Source of the DNA: Methylococcaceae bacterium
Lineage (GTDB): Bacteria; Pseudomonadota; Gammaproteobacteria; Methylococcales; Methylomonadaceae
Length of the DNA: 41,615 nt
Direction of reading: 5' to 3'
Assembly (NCBI GenBank): GCA_007280895.1
Contig: QYQN01000013.1
Coordinates: forward strand, 1-41,615
The notes beneath the pieces were generated by a model that worked only from the letters and a program-made list of their open reading frames with translations, searched no databases and was not told the DNA's origin. The position numbers and the translations under genes are program-made. Of the stretch, positions 16,176-24,832 are shown piece by piece (the first letter of the stretch is position 1; every line of letters starts with the position of its first letter).

Positions 16176-16819
16176 ATGAGCAAACAAACCATGGATTCAT
16201 TACTATCATTTCAAATTCACGGCGGCGCAGATCATGGCAATGGTCTATTGGACACCTTACTAGCGCTTCTTACTTTTATTGAAGGCCTGACTACACAGGA
16301 GCCAAGCGGTGCTTTTGCAGCGCTACTGCCTGGCATAGTTAGTCTTAATAATATTCATCCGCTGTTAGTCCATTTTCCCATTACTTTATTATTACTTTAT
16401 TATTACTTTTTTTTATTACTGATCTAATTGGCACTCTTTTTAAAAAATATGAATGGCGAGAATATGCTAGTCGTTTATTGTACTTAGGCACTGGCTTTGC
16501 TTTATTAACGGTGCTTGCGGGCTTAAGTGCTGCTGATTCGGTTCCTCATCTTGACGATGTTCACGACATCATGGAACGTCACGAAGCGTTTGGTTTTTGG
16601 ATACTAGGCATAGCATCACTCTTATCCGTTTGGCGCATCATCCTAAAACCCTATCCACTTCACCCTAGCAACCCATTTTTTTTACTCTTAGCTGGCTTAT
16701 TGTGCATTATTATTAGCTTAGGTGCCGATTTAGGCGGCTTAATGGTTTATAAATATGGCGTGGGCGTTGCTGCGGTAAAAGTGGAAGCCAATAATCATCA
16801 TACTGAACACACTCAATAA
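16176..16819 (+). CDS. DUF2231-family membrane protein, interrupted by a frameshift at a T8 run
   Basis: Four-helix membrane protein of the DUF2231 type. The diagnostic NIHPLLVHFPI (about 62-72) ends the first half. At the run of eight T (16407-16414) the frame then falls to a TAA at 16425-16427. The second half continues in the -1 frame as DLIGTLFKKYEWREYASRLL, two more helices, and an end rich in His (NNHHTEHTQ). One extra T would restore a protein of about 214 aa. The site TTTTTTA, in the zero frame TTT TTA, is also the classic -1 slippery heptamer. Sequencing error, real mutation and recoding are all open. A histidine-rich tail and HGGADHGNG suggest heme or metal contact, unproven. Confidence 0.7.
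16407..16414 (+). repeat. T8 homopolymer at the DUF2231 frameshift
   Basis: Eight consecutive T follow TAC. Nine would give one continuous reading frame. The run forms part of a U UUU UUA heptamer in the correct phase for -1 slippage. Confidence 0.85.
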
Positions 16820-17086
16820 CGCAACAATCATGCTGTGCAGTGCGACTCAGTAACAACGCCAGCATCGCCTAACGCACCGACTGTTGCTAAATCCTGTAGC
16901 CATGCAGTCGTAGTGCCAATTGCACCTTATTCTATGCCGCTTACGGGTTAAGCTGCTGTCACGAACAATAGCTGGCATCATGTTAAATAGACTAAATGCG
17001 CCTTATTTTGGTATAGTTGCAAGGTTATTTAAATTTATTACCCATCCAAGCAGTTCATTATTTCAACCCTTTTAAGAGGAAACACA
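16820..17086. other. Intergenic region before gap
   Basis: 267 bases. On the minus strand a 33-codon frame near 16830-16930 reads AIGTTTAWLQDLATVGALGD, which looks protein-like but has two stops just upstream and no start; it may be a remnant or chance. No confident promoter for gap was found, though AAGAGGA precedes its ATG. Confidence 0.35.
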
Positions 17087-18100
17087 ATGTCAATTAAAGT
17101 TGCTATCAATGGTTATGGTCGAATTGGACGTAATATCGTTCGTGCTTTGTATGAATCAGGACGTACAAATGAAATTCAAATTGTGGCTATCAATGATTTA
17201 GGCGATGCCAACACAAATGCTCACCTCACTCAATATGATTCAGTACATGGTAAATTCCCATTTGAAGTGAGTGTTGATGGCGAATATATGGTAATTAATG
17301 GCGATAGAATCAAAGTTTTCTCAGAACGCGATCCATCAAAATTACCATGGGGTGATTTAGACATTGATGTTGTTCATGAATGTACTGGCTTCTTCACTAG
17401 CAAAGCAAAAGCCTCTGCACATATCACTGCGGGCGCAAAAAAAGTCATCATTTCAGCACCAGGTGGTGATGATGTTGATGCCACTATCGTTTATGGCGTT
17501 AACCATCAGGTGTTAAAAGCCACGGATACTGTCATCTCCAATGCGTCATGCACTACAAACTGTTTAGCGCCTTTAGTTAAACCCTTGCATGATGCGATAG
17601 GTGTCGTACATGGCTTAATGACGACCATTCATTCCTACACTAACGACCAAGTATTAACTGATGTATACCACAGTGATTTACGTCGTGCGCGTTCTGCTAC
17701 ACAATCTATGATTCCTACCAAAACAGGTGCCGCCGCAGCCGTAGGTTTAGTGTTACCTGAATTAGCAGGTAAATTAGATGGCTTCGCTATGCGCGTTCCT
17801 ACTATCAATGTTTCAGTGGTTGATTTAACCTTCACCGCAGCAAGAAACACTAGCATTGCTGAAATCAATGATATTTTAACTGCCGCGTCTGAAGGCCCGT
17901 TAAAAGGCATTCTTGAAATCAACCACAAACCTTTAGTGTCCACAGATTTCAATCACAATCCAGCCTCTTCAATTTACGAAGCACCGCTTACTAAAATTGT
18001 TGATGGCAATTTTGTTAAAGTTTTATCTTGGTACGATAACGAATGGGGTTTTTCAAATCGTATGTTAGATACGTCAATTGCGCTAGTTAATGCGGGATAA
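17087..18100 (+). CDS. gap: Type I glyceraldehyde-3-phosphate dehydrogenase
   Basis: Converts glyceraldehyde-3-phosphate, phosphate and NAD(P)+ to 1,3-bisphosphoglycerate. It is 337 aa, with Rossmann motif [15 protein letters not shown] (about 7-21), the catalytic Cys in [12 protein letters not shown] (about 151-162) and the conserved C-terminal [19 protein letters not shown] precedes the ATG at 17087. It is five bases upstream of pyk, so the two form an operon for lower glycolysis, relevant for carbon entering from the RuMP cycle in type I methanotrophs. The cofactor could be NAD or NADP; no claim is made. Confidence 0.96.
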   Translation: MSIKVAINGYGRIGRNIVRALYESGRTNEIQIVAINDLGDANTNAHLTQYDSVHGKFPFEVSVDGEYMVINGDRIKVFSERDPSKLPWGDLDIDVVHECTGFFTSKAKASAHITAGAKKVIISAPGGDDVDATIVYGVNHQVLKATDTVISNASCTTNCLAPLVKPLHDAIGVVHGLMTTIHSYTNDQVLTDVYHSDLRRARSATQSMIPTKTGAAAAVGLVLPELAGKLDGFAMRVPTINVSVVDLTFTAARNTSIAEINDILTAASEGPLKGILEINHKPLVSTDFNHNPASSIYEAPLTKIVDGNFVKVLSWYDNEWGFSNRMLDTSIALVNAG

Positions 18101-18105
18101 ACTCA

Positions 18106-19554
18106 ATGTTAAGAAGAACAAAAATTTTAGCCACGTTAGGGCCAGCAACGGATAAACCAGGCGTGCTTGAGGCGTTATTTGAAGCAGGTATTGATGTCGT
18201 TCGGATGAACTTTTCTCATGGCTCTGCCGAAGATCATCTTGCACGAGCTCAAAAAATACGTGATCTTAGCCATGCAACAGGCAGACGCGTGGGTATTCTT
18301 GCAGACTTACAAGGGCCTAAAATTCGTATTGCTCGTTTTATTGACACCAAAGTCTTTTTGGAAGAAGGTCAAGCGTTCGCTTTAGATATCAATTTTGATC
18401 CCTTAGCAGGAGATAACACGCAAGTAGGCATCACTTACGAACCCTTAGCGCTTGAAGTAAAACCTGGCAGTCGCTTGTTATTAGACGATGGTCGTATAGT
18501 CTTGGATGTGATTAATGTTGAAAACATGCGCGTCAATTGCACCGTTGTGGTGGGTGGTTATTTATCCAACAACAAAGGTATTAATTTACTGGGTGGTGGA
18601 CTTTCAGCGGCTGCGTTAACAGACAAAGACAAAGAGGATATTAAAACCATCGGCATCATGAAATGTGATTATGTGGCGGTCTCTTTTCCACGTTGTGCAG
18701 AAGATTTACACGAAGCACGACGTTTATTAAAAGAAGTCGGCTGTGAAGCAGGCATCGTTGCAAAAGTTGAGCGTGCCGAAGCCATTGTCGATGACGTTAT
18801 GGATGAAATCATCTTAGCCTCAGATGCTGTCATGGTTGCGCGGGGAGATTTAGGCGTAGAAATTGGTGATGCAAATTTACCAGCTGTACAAAAAAAATTG
18901 ATTAAACGCACACGAGAATTAAATCGTGTTGCCATTACTGCAACGCAGATGATGGAATCAATGATTGAAAATCCAATTCCTACCCGTGCTGAAGTATTTG
19001 ACGTGGCGAATGCTGTTTATGACGGCACTGATGCCATTATGCTCTCTGCTGAAACTGCGTCAGGAAACCACCCTGTGAAAGCAGTGGAAGCCATGAATCG
19101 GATTTGTATCGAAGCAGAAAAACAACCCAGTGTGCGTGAGTCAGATCACCGTATTAATATTCAATTTGAACGCGATGATGAAGCCATTGCTATGTCTGCA
19201 ATGTACATGGCAAACCATTCTAAAATCAAAGGGATTGTTGCCTTAACAGAATCTGGCTCGACCCCGCTGTGGATGTCGCGCATCAGCTCAGGCATTCCTA
19301 TTTTTGCGTTTAGTCGTGTGGAAGAAACTTTAGGTAAAGCCACGTTATTCCGTGGTGTATTCCCTATGTTTTATGAATTGTCAGACACGCAAGATCATGC
19401 AGAAGTTAATCGTGGTGTTGTAAAAGAGCTGAGAAAATGGAATATTGCGAAAGACGGCGATAAATTCATCATTACCAAAGGCGATTTGAACGGTATTAAA
19501 GGCGGCACGAATGCCTTAAAAGTTATTGTTGTTGGTCAGGGCCTAACACCTTAA
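18106..19554 (+). CDS. pyk: Pyruvate kinase
   Basis: Makes pyruvate and ATP from phosphoenolpyruvate and ADP. It is 482 aa with the full domain set: RRTKILATLGPATDKP at the N-terminus, the B domain around 70-165, the substrate/metal motif VMVARGDLGVEIG (about 242-254) and TATQMMESMIENPIPTRAE (about 274-292). The C-terminal regulatory domain is present (ALTESGSTPLWMSR). It follows gap by five bases with only weak ribosome binding features, so translation may be partly coupled. A good terminator follows. Confidence 0.96.
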   Translation: MLRRTKILATLGPATDKPGVLEALFEAGIDVVRMNFSHGSAEDHLARAQKIRDLSHATGRRVGILADLQGPKIRIARFIDTKVFLEEGQAFALDINFDPLAGDNTQVGITYEPLALEVKPGSRLLLDDGRIVLDVINVENMRVNCTVVVGGYLSNNKGINLLGGGLSAAALTDKDKEDIKTIGIMKCDYVAVSFPRCAEDLHEARRLLKEVGCEAGIVAKVERAEAIVDDVMDEIILASDAVMVARGDLGVEIGDANLPAVQKKLIKRTRELNRVAITATQMMESMIENPIPTRAEVFDVANAVYDGTDAIMLSAETASGNHPVKAVEAMNRICIEAEKQPSVRESDHRINIQFERDDEAIAMSAMYMANHSKIKGIVALTESGSTPLWMSRISSGIPIFAFSRVEETLGKATLFRGVFPMFYELSDTQDHAEVNRGVVKELRKWNIAKDGDKFIITKGDLNGIKGGTNALKVIVVGQGLTP

Positions 19555-19582
19555 GTCTTTGTAAATATCAGGTTTTAAACTA

Positions 19583-19617
19583 CAACCACACGCGTCTCTT
19601 ACTCGTGTGGTTTTTTA
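19583..19617 (+). terminator. Rho-independent terminator after pyk
   Basis: AACCACACG (19584-19592) pairs with CGTGTGGTT (19604-19612) over nine bases with an 11-base loop, and a run of T follows. Confidence 0.88.
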
Positions 19618-19725
19618 GTTTTAAGAGAAGCTATCAGCCATGACATACTAAGTTCATAGGCTGATGTGGTCACCACAAAAACCTTGTAGCACGCTAAGAA
19701 ATTAAAGGCTTGTAAGTTTTTTCTA

Positions 19726-19734
19726 TGCTAGAAT
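19726..19734 (+). promoter_or_regulatory. Extended -10 promoter of the small secreted protein gene
   Basis: TGC followed by TAGAAT is an extended -10 element (TATAAT with one change). No good -35 is seen at 17 bases, which extended -10 promoters tolerate. It would give a leader of about 95 bases. Confidence 0.4.
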
Positions 19735-19749
19735 TTTAAGCGGTTTATG

Positions 19750-19796
19750 GCTAATGTGGCGAGGGCGATTATCGCAATCAAACTGCGTTCATTAGC
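19750..19796 (+). promoter_or_regulatory. Structured 5' leader
   Basis: GCTAATG (19750-19756) pairs with CATTAGC (19790-19796), enclosing a GCGA-TTA-TCGC hairpin (19665-19675 offset within 19765-19775). It lies between the predicted promoter and the start codon at 19837. It matches no riboswitch class I know. Confidence 0.35.
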
Positions 19797-19836
19797 ATGA
19801 CCTTACTTTATTTTTATCAACCCAGAGGTTTACACA

Positions 19837-20211
19837 ATGCAAGTATTAAAAAAATTAGCGCTTTCTGTTCTTATGTTAGGTTTGTGTGCAAATGTATTCG
19901 CTGTTGAAGAAACAGCTGCAAAAGTAGCAGCTGCCGCAACAGGAACCATCGAAAAAATTCAAGAAGCTGTTAATTTATCAGATCAAAAAGGCAACAAAGA
20001 AGAAATCGTTAAATTAATCAACGATGCACGTCAATTACAAAAAGAATTTCGTTATGAAATCACTGAGCGTCAACGTCAAAAATCAAATGACAAATTAAGA
20101 ATTGCACGTGATAGCTACGAAAGTGGTGATTTGGCAACTGCTGAAACTAAATTAAAAGAAGCATTAGCTGGCTTTACAGAAATGAAAGCGACTTATGACG
20201 CTAATCACTAA
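19837..20211 (+). CDS. Small secreted helical protein, function unknown
   Basis: A 124-aa protein with a clear signal peptide (MQVLKKLALSVLMLGLCANVFA, cleavage predicted after residue 22). The mature part of about 102 aa is highly charged and helical: an alanine-rich segment, then QKGNKEEIVKLINDARQLQKEF, and a last pair of helices (DSYESGDLATAETKLKEALAGF) that resembles a single TPR-like unit. There are no mature cysteines and few histidines, so metal binding is not suggested. AGAGG precedes the ATG. It has its own promoter and structured leader. Periplasmic location is inferred from the signal peptide; the family is not recognised. Confidence 0.75.
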   Translation: MQVLKKLALSVLMLGLCANVFAVEETAAKVAAAATGTIEKIQEAVNLSDQKGNKEEIVKLINDARQLQKEFRYEITERQRQKSNDKLRIARDSYESGDLATAETKLKEALAGFTEMKATYDANH

Positions 20212-20311
20212 GTAAATTTAACGCTAAATAACCTAACAAACAACAATCTGGTTATAATAGCGTCCTTTTTTTGTCCTGGATTTACGTTCCAGCTTACAAA
20301 TCAAGGTAAAT

Positions 20312-21301
20312 ATGACTTCAATTGTTGTTTGTGCTCTCTATAAATTCGTTACCCTAGATAATTTTCAAGAACTTCGCCTTCCTTTACATAAGGTTATGGA
20401 AAGTTATCATATTCGTGGCACACTTCTATTAGCCCAAGAAGGCATTAATGGCACGGTCGCTGGTTCCAGACAAGACATTGATACCTTGCTCTATTGGCTT
20501 CGCTTAGATCCCCGCTTAAGTGATATTGATTGCAAAGAATCCTTTACTGAAATTCAGCCATTCAATCGCACCAAAGTTAAACTCAAAAAAGAAATTGTTA
20601 CGTTAGGCGTGCCTGGCATCGACCCCAAACGAGTTGTGGGAACCTATGTCAACCCAAAAGAATGGAATCAACTGATTTCTGATCCAGACGTTATTGTAGT
20701 TGATACCCGTAATAACTATGAACATCAAGTGGGTACGTTTAAAAATGCGCTTAATCCACAGACCGAAAGCTTTCGTGAATTTCCTGACTATGTCCGCACG
20801 CACTTAAGTGATGCTAAAGATAAAAAAATCGCTATGTTTTGCACCGGTGGAATTCGTTGTGAAAAATCAACCGCGTACTTAAAAGAACTAGGTTTTCAAG
20901 AGGTGTACCATTTAAAGGGAGGGATTTTAAAATATCTCGAAGAAATTGCCCCTGAAGATACTCTTTGGGAAGGCGAATGCTTTGTTTTTGATGAACGCGT
21001 GACGGTTAATCATCATTTAGAAAAAGGGCAGTATGATCAATGCAACGCGTGTCGCTTACCCATTACTGAAGAAGATAAAGCGGATAAACATTATCAGCAA
21101 GGCGTAAGCTGTCCACAGTGTTTTGATAAAGTCAGCCAAGCACAAAAAGCACGTTTTTCAGAACGTGAAAAACAAATTCAATTAGCAAAACAACGTGGTG
21201 AAACGCATCTTGGTGCTGACGCAGCGCGGGCATTACTTGCTAAACGCCAGTCTAAACAGCAACTAACGCGCCGCCAACAAGAACAACAACAGCAGCAATA
21301 A
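20312..21301 (+). CDS. trhO: tRNA uridine(34) hydroxylase TrhO (rhodanese family)
   Basis: YceA/TrhO family: oxygen-dependent hydroxylation of tRNA U34 to 5-hydroxyuridine, the precursor of cmo5U/mcmo5U. It is 329 aa. An N-terminal acylphosphatase-like domain contains [15 protein letters not shown] (about 36-50). A rhodanese domain starts at [17 protein letters not shown] and has the active-site loop [12 protein letters not shown] (about 175-186). The C-terminal zinc-like CNAC and CPQC pairs are typical. The tail ends in a run of glutamines (QQEQQQQQ), encoded by CAA/CAG repeats. AAGGT precedes the ATG. The next gene, tag, starts three bases later. Confidence 0.93.
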   Translation: MTSIVVCALYKFVTLDNFQELRLPLHKVMESYHIRGTLLLAQEGINGTVAGSRQDIDTLLYWLRLDPRLSDIDCKESFTEIQPFNRTKVKLKKEIVTLGVPGIDPKRVVGTYVNPKEWNQLISDPDVIVVDTRNNYEHQVGTFKNALNPQTESFREFPDYVRTHLSDAKDKKIAMFCTGGIRCEKSTAYLKELGFQEVYHLKGGILKYLEEIAPEDTLWEGECFVFDERVTVNHHLEKGQYDQCNACRLPITEEDKADKHYQQGVSCPQCFDKVSQAQKARFSEREKQIQLAKQRGETHLGADAARALLAKRQSKQQLTRRQQEQQQQQ

Positions 21302-21304
21302 GCA

Positions 21305-21877
21305 ATGCAGAAATGTGCGTGGTGCTTAAGTCACCCTTTACTAGAAACGTATCACGATCATGAATGGGGCGCACCTATTCATGATGATCGGCAATTGTTT
21401 GAACACCTTGTTTTAGAAACAGCCCAAGCAGGCTTAAGTTGGCTCACTGTGCTGAAAAAACGTGCAGCTTACCGTAGCGCGTTTGCTAACTTTGATGCTG
21501 CTCAGGTAGCGTTAATGACCTCTACACAGAGTGAATTGTTACTGAAGGATTCAGGCATTATTCGTCATCGCTTAAAAATTGCCGCCACTATTCATAATGC
21601 TCATGCGTTTTTAGCAATACAAGCTAAGTTTGGCAGTTTTAATGACTTTATTTGGCAGCATGTTGATGGCAAGACTCTGCACAATCAATGGCAACATCAC
21701 TGCGACATTCCTAGCCAAACACCCCTGTCAGTAAGTCTTAGTACGCACCTTAAAAATAACGGCTTTAAATTTATTGGCGCAACGGTGTGCTATGCCTATC
21801 TACAAGCCATTGGCATCGTTAATGATCACACCGTTGACTGCTTCCGACACCTACAACTGCTCCGCACTCCTTCTTAG
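21305..21877 (+). CDS. tag: DNA-3-methyladenine glycosylase I
   Basis: Base-excision enzyme removing 3-methyladenine from alkylated DNA; a helix-hairpin-helix superfamily member with a structural zinc. It is 190 aa, as usual. The zinc ligands expected from E. coli Tag are visible: Cys4 and His17 at the N-terminus (KCAWCLSHPLLETYHDHEWG) and a His and Cys four residues apart in NDHTVDCFRH near the end. The catalytic Glu lies in LVLETAQAGLSW (about 37-48). It is three bases after trhO, so the two are likely co-transcribed. Confidence 0.95.
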   Translation: MQKCAWCLSHPLLETYHDHEWGAPIHDDRQLFEHLVLETAQAGLSWLTVLKKRAAYRSAFANFDAAQVALMTSTQSELLLKDSGIIRHRLKIAATIHNAHAFLAIQAKFGSFNDFIWQHVDGKTLHNQWQHHCDIPSQTPLSVSLSTHLKNNGFKFIGATVCYAYLQAIGIVNDHTVDCFRHLQLLRTPS

Positions 21878-21904
21878 CAACTCATTACTTTATTGGGAAT
21901 AATT

Positions 21905-22345
21905 ATGCGTTATTTACATACGATGGTTCGTGTACGTGACTTAGAAGAGTCCTTACATTTTTATTGTCAGCAATTAGGCTTAATTGAAAGCCATCGCTTT
22001 CAAAGTGACAGTGGTCGCTTTACGCTGGTTTATTTGCACGCCCCCTTAGATGCTGAACAGGCTATGACTAGTTCCGCACCATTACTAGAACTTACTTACA
22101 ATTGGGATACCGAAACCTACACGGGCGGTCGTAATTTTGGTCATCTCGCTTTTGAAGTTGAAAATATCTACCTCACCTGTCAACAACTTGTTGATAACGG
22201 TGTCATTATCAACCGCCCACCTCGTGATGGGCACATGGCATTTATTCGCTCGCCCGACGGCATCTCAATAGAATTATTACAATACCATGCACCATTACCT
22301 CCTGCTGAGCCGTGGTTATCCATGAGCAACGTAGGGTCGTGGTAA
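21905..22345 (+). CDS. gloA: Lactoylglutathione lyase (glyoxalase I)
   Basis: Isomerises the hemithioacetal of methylglyoxal and glutathione to S-lactoylglutathione. It is 146 aa from the ATG at 21905, four codons after a TTG that opens the frame; [10 protein letters not shown] matches the family start. All four metal ligands known from E. coli GloA can be placed: His5, the Glu in LLELTYNW, the His in FGHLAFEV and the Glu in GISIELLQ, with the Ni/Co-type short loop pattern. It is 27 bases downstream of tag. Methylglyoxal detoxification fits a cell with strong triose-phosphate flux. Confidence 0.93.
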   Translation: MRYLHTMVRVRDLEESLHFYCQQLGLIESHRFQSDSGRFTLVYLHAPLDAEQAMTSSAPLLELTYNWDTETYTGGRNFGHLAFEVENIYLTCQQLVDNGVIINRPPRDGHMAFIRSPDGISIELLQYHAPLPPAEPWLSMSNVGSW

Positions 22346-22403
22346 ACATCTGTCATGCGTTGCATCCCCTTCCCTGTTCAGTCACTCATTGTCATTAAGC
22401 CTC

Positions 22404-24473
22404 ATGAATGCTATTAAAACCTCGCTCATCTGGCTGTTAATTAGTCTCGTTGGCGCTTCCGCAATCGGTGGTATTGCCCTACATCGCGGCGAAAGCATTA
22501 ACGCCTTATGGTTTATTACTGCCGCATTGTGCGTGTATGCCATCGCTTATCGATTTTATGCACGCTGGTTAAGCACTCGCGTATTTGTTCTTGATGAAAC
22601 ACGCGCCACGCCAGCGGAACGCTTAGATAATGGCAGTGATTTTACCCCCACACATCGCTGGATTGTGTTTGGTCATCATTTTGCTGCCATTGCTGGCCCT
22701 GGCCCGTTAATAGGCCCTACACTGGCGGCACAGTTTGGCTATTTGCCCGGTACATTGTGGATTATTTTTGGTGCTGTGTTAGGTGGCTGTGTGCAAGATA
22801 TGGCGATTTTATTTTTATCAACACGACGCAACGGCAAAAGTTTAGGACAAATGTCGCGTGATGAATTGGGCTTACTTGGTGGCTCGGCAGCGTTAATCGC
22901 AACCTTTGCGATCATGATTATCTTGATTTCAGTCTTGGGTTTAGTGGTAGTAAATGCCATGAAACATAGCCCTTGGGGAACCTTTACGGTGGCGGCGACC
23001 ATTCCTATTGCCTTACTGGTAGGCGTATATATGCGCTATCTTCGACCTGGGCATGTGCTAGAAGCCTCAGCGTTAGGGGTTGGCTTATTATTATGTGCCG
23101 TTGCCGCAGGCGGCTTCGTTGATTCGCATCCTACGCTACACAAATGGTTTGATCAGGATGGCTTAACCCTCGCATGGTGCATTATGGGTTATGGCTTTGC
23201 AGCCGCCATTATGCCGGTTTGGATGTTATTAGCACCGCGTGATTACTTATCAACTTATATGAAAATAGGCACAATTAGCTTACTTGCCATTGCCATTGTG
23301 CTGTTACAACCTGACATTAAAATGCCTGCCCTGACCCCATTTATTGAGGGAAATGGCCCTATTTTTGGTGGCAAATTATTTCCTTTTGTTTTTATTACCA
23401 TTGCTTGCGGTGCAATTTCAGGCTTTCATGCGTTAATCTCTTCAGGAACAACACCTAAGTTAATCAGCAATGAACGCTACATTCCCTTAATTGGCTATGG
23501 CAGCATGCTGTTAGAATCCTTCGTTGCCATCATGGCAATGATCGCTGCAACCGTTCTTGAACCCGGTGTGTTCTTTGCCATTAACAGTTCAGCTGGGGTT
23601 GTGGGCAGCGATGCCCTTGCCGCCACCGCCAAAATTACCGCTTGGGGGTATCCTGTTACGGCGCTACAGATGCAATCTTTGGCTCAACAAATGGGAGAAG
23701 CCACCTTATTTGCACGTACCGGTGGCGCACCGTCTCTTGCTGTGGGCATGGCGAGTATTTTTGGCAGTGCTTTTGGTCAAGGCATGTTGGCAATGTGGTA
23801 TCACTTTGCCATTATGTTTGAAGCTATTTTTATTTTAACAACCTTAGATGCGGGCACTCGCGTTGGGCGTTTCATGTTACAAGACATGCTGGGTAATCTC
23901 TGGCCTAAAATGGCAGAAACATCCTGGCTACCTTCAGTTATTTTAAGTAGTGCAGTGGTTGTCGCTGGCTGGGGATATTTTTTATATATCGGCGTAATTG
24001 ATCCCAATGGCGGCGTGAATATTTTATGGCCGTTATTTGGTATAGCCAATCAGATGCTGGCCGCGATTGCGTTGGCAATTGCCACGGGCATTTTAGTTAA
24101 ATCTAAACAACTAAAATTTTCTTGGGTAACTGCTGTACCGCTACTTTGGTTAGTGATTATAACCACCACAACTGCTTGGCAAAAACTGGTTAGTCCCGAT
24201 GTGCGTATCGGTTTTTTAGCCGCTGCTGAACAGTTAAGCCTGCAACTTAACCAACACTTACTTTCGCCAGAAAAAGCTTCGGTGGCGCCTCAGCTGATTA
24301 TTAATTTAAATGTTGATGCCGTGATTACGTTCATTTTTACCAGCTTAATGTGGTTAATCGTGCTAGACATGCTCCACACTTGCTATCGCTATTTAACCGA
24401 CCAACCCACCTCACCGTTAAGTGAAACCCCTCATGAAGTCTCTCTTTTAAATGCAGAATGGGTACGGGATTAA
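22404..24473 (+). CDS. cstA: Carbon starvation protein A family transporter (CstA/BtsT)
   Basis: Large polytopic inner-membrane transporter, about 689 aa, with some sixteen hydrophobic segments. CstA and BtsT of E. coli import peptides or pyruvate. Conserved blocks include FGHHFAAIAGPGPLIGPTLAAQ (about 87-108; shown in two parts FGHHFAAIAG and GPLIGPTLAAQ), HALISSGTTPKLI and LDAGTRVGRFMLQD. The frame opens with TTG at 22389, but ATG 22404 is the more likely start. The stop overlaps the start of a YbdD-family gene as TAATG, the pairing seen at E. coli cstA-ybdD and btsT-yjiX. The substrate cannot be decided from sequence; pyruvate is attractive next to this metabolism. Confidence 0.9.
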   Translation: MNAIKTSLIWLLISLVGASAIGGIALHRGESINALWFITAALCVYAIAYRFYARWLSTRVFVLDETRATPAERLDNGSDFTPTHRWIVFGHHFAAIAGPGPLIGPTLAAQFGYLPGTLWIIFGAVLGGCVQDMAILFLSTRRNGKSLGQMSRDELGLLGGSAALIATFAIMIILISVLGLVVVNAMKHSPWGTFTVAATIPIALLVGVYMRYLRPGHVLEASALGVGLLLCAVAAGGFVDSHPTLHKWFDQDGLTLAWCIMGYGFAAAIMPVWMLLAPRDYLSTYMKIGTISLLAIAIVLLQPDIKMPALTPFIEGNGPIFGGKLFPFVFITIACGAISGFHALISSGTTPKLISNERYIPLIGYGSMLLESFVAIMAMIAATVLEPGVFFAINSSAGVVGSDALAATAKITAWGYPVTALQMQSLAQQMGEATLFARTGGAPSLAVGMASIFGSAFGQGMLAMWYHFAIMFEAIFILTTLDAGTRVGRFMLQDMLGNLWPKMAETSWLPSVILSSAVVVAGWGYFLYIGVIDPNGGVNILWPLFGIANQMLAAIALAIATGILVKSKQLKFSWVTAVPLLWLVIITTTTAWQKLVSPDVRIGFLAAAEQLSLQLNQHLLSPEKASVAPQLIINLNVDAVITFIFTSLMWLIVLDMLHTCYRYLTDQPTSPLSETPHEVSLLNAEWVRD

Positions 24474-24658
24474 TGCTAAAAAAATTACTGCTGCTCTGGC
24501 AGGGCATTCGACACCTGTCGGGAGATGATGCTTATGAACGCTACTTACTGCATCATCACGTACAACATAGCCAAGAAAATATTCCCGTGCTAAGCAAAGC
24601 AGAATTTTTTAAACGCTGGCAAGACCAGCAATGGCAAGGCATAAAACGCTGTTGTTAA
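24473..24658 (+). CDS. ybdD: YbdD/YjiX family small protein
   Basis: A 61-aa basic protein with the family core GDDAYERYLLHHHVQHS and the C-terminal FFKRWQDQQWQGIKRCC. Its start overlaps the cstA stop by one base (TAATG), as in the E. coli cstA-ybdD and btsT-yjiX pairs. Such small partners are thought to assist the CstA-type transporter; the mechanism is not established. Confidence 0.9.
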   Translation: MLKKLLLLWQGIRHLSGDDAYERYLLHHHVQHSQENIPVLSKAEFFKRWQDQQWQGIKRCC

Positions 24659-24787
24659 GATAAGTTGTGTGCCTAACCAACGCGCACTCAACTCGCGCAA
24701 CATCCTTAATGCGCACGCATCAAGAAAAAAATCCCTTAATTTTTTAACGATAAATCACAACACACTGCCTACATTAACTCAGCGTTT

Positions 24788-24801
24788 TGTTATAATGTAA
24801 C
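24788..24801 (+). promoter_or_regulatory. Zur-type operator overlapping the -10 of the ZIP gene
   Basis: TGTTATAATGTAAC is an imperfect inverted repeat (GTTA...TAAC) that matches the core of the gammaproteobacterial Zur box, whose half-sites are TGTTATA. It contains a perfect TATAAT -10 hexamer (24791-24796), so bound repressor would block RNA polymerase. It lies 32 bases before the start codon of a ZIP transporter gene. Confidence 0.6.
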
Positions 24802-24832
24802 TTTCAAATATTCTCTTCACTTAAGGCTCTTT

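Noticed and set aside
16830-16930. A 33-codon protein-like frame upstream of gap
   Set aside because: Two stops lie just before it, there is no start, and simple Ala/Gly/Thr composition can arise by chance.
21250-21300. Glutamine-codon repeat at the end of trhO as a phase-variable tract
   Set aside because: It encodes a normal variable tail of the protein; length changes there would keep the frame and matter little.
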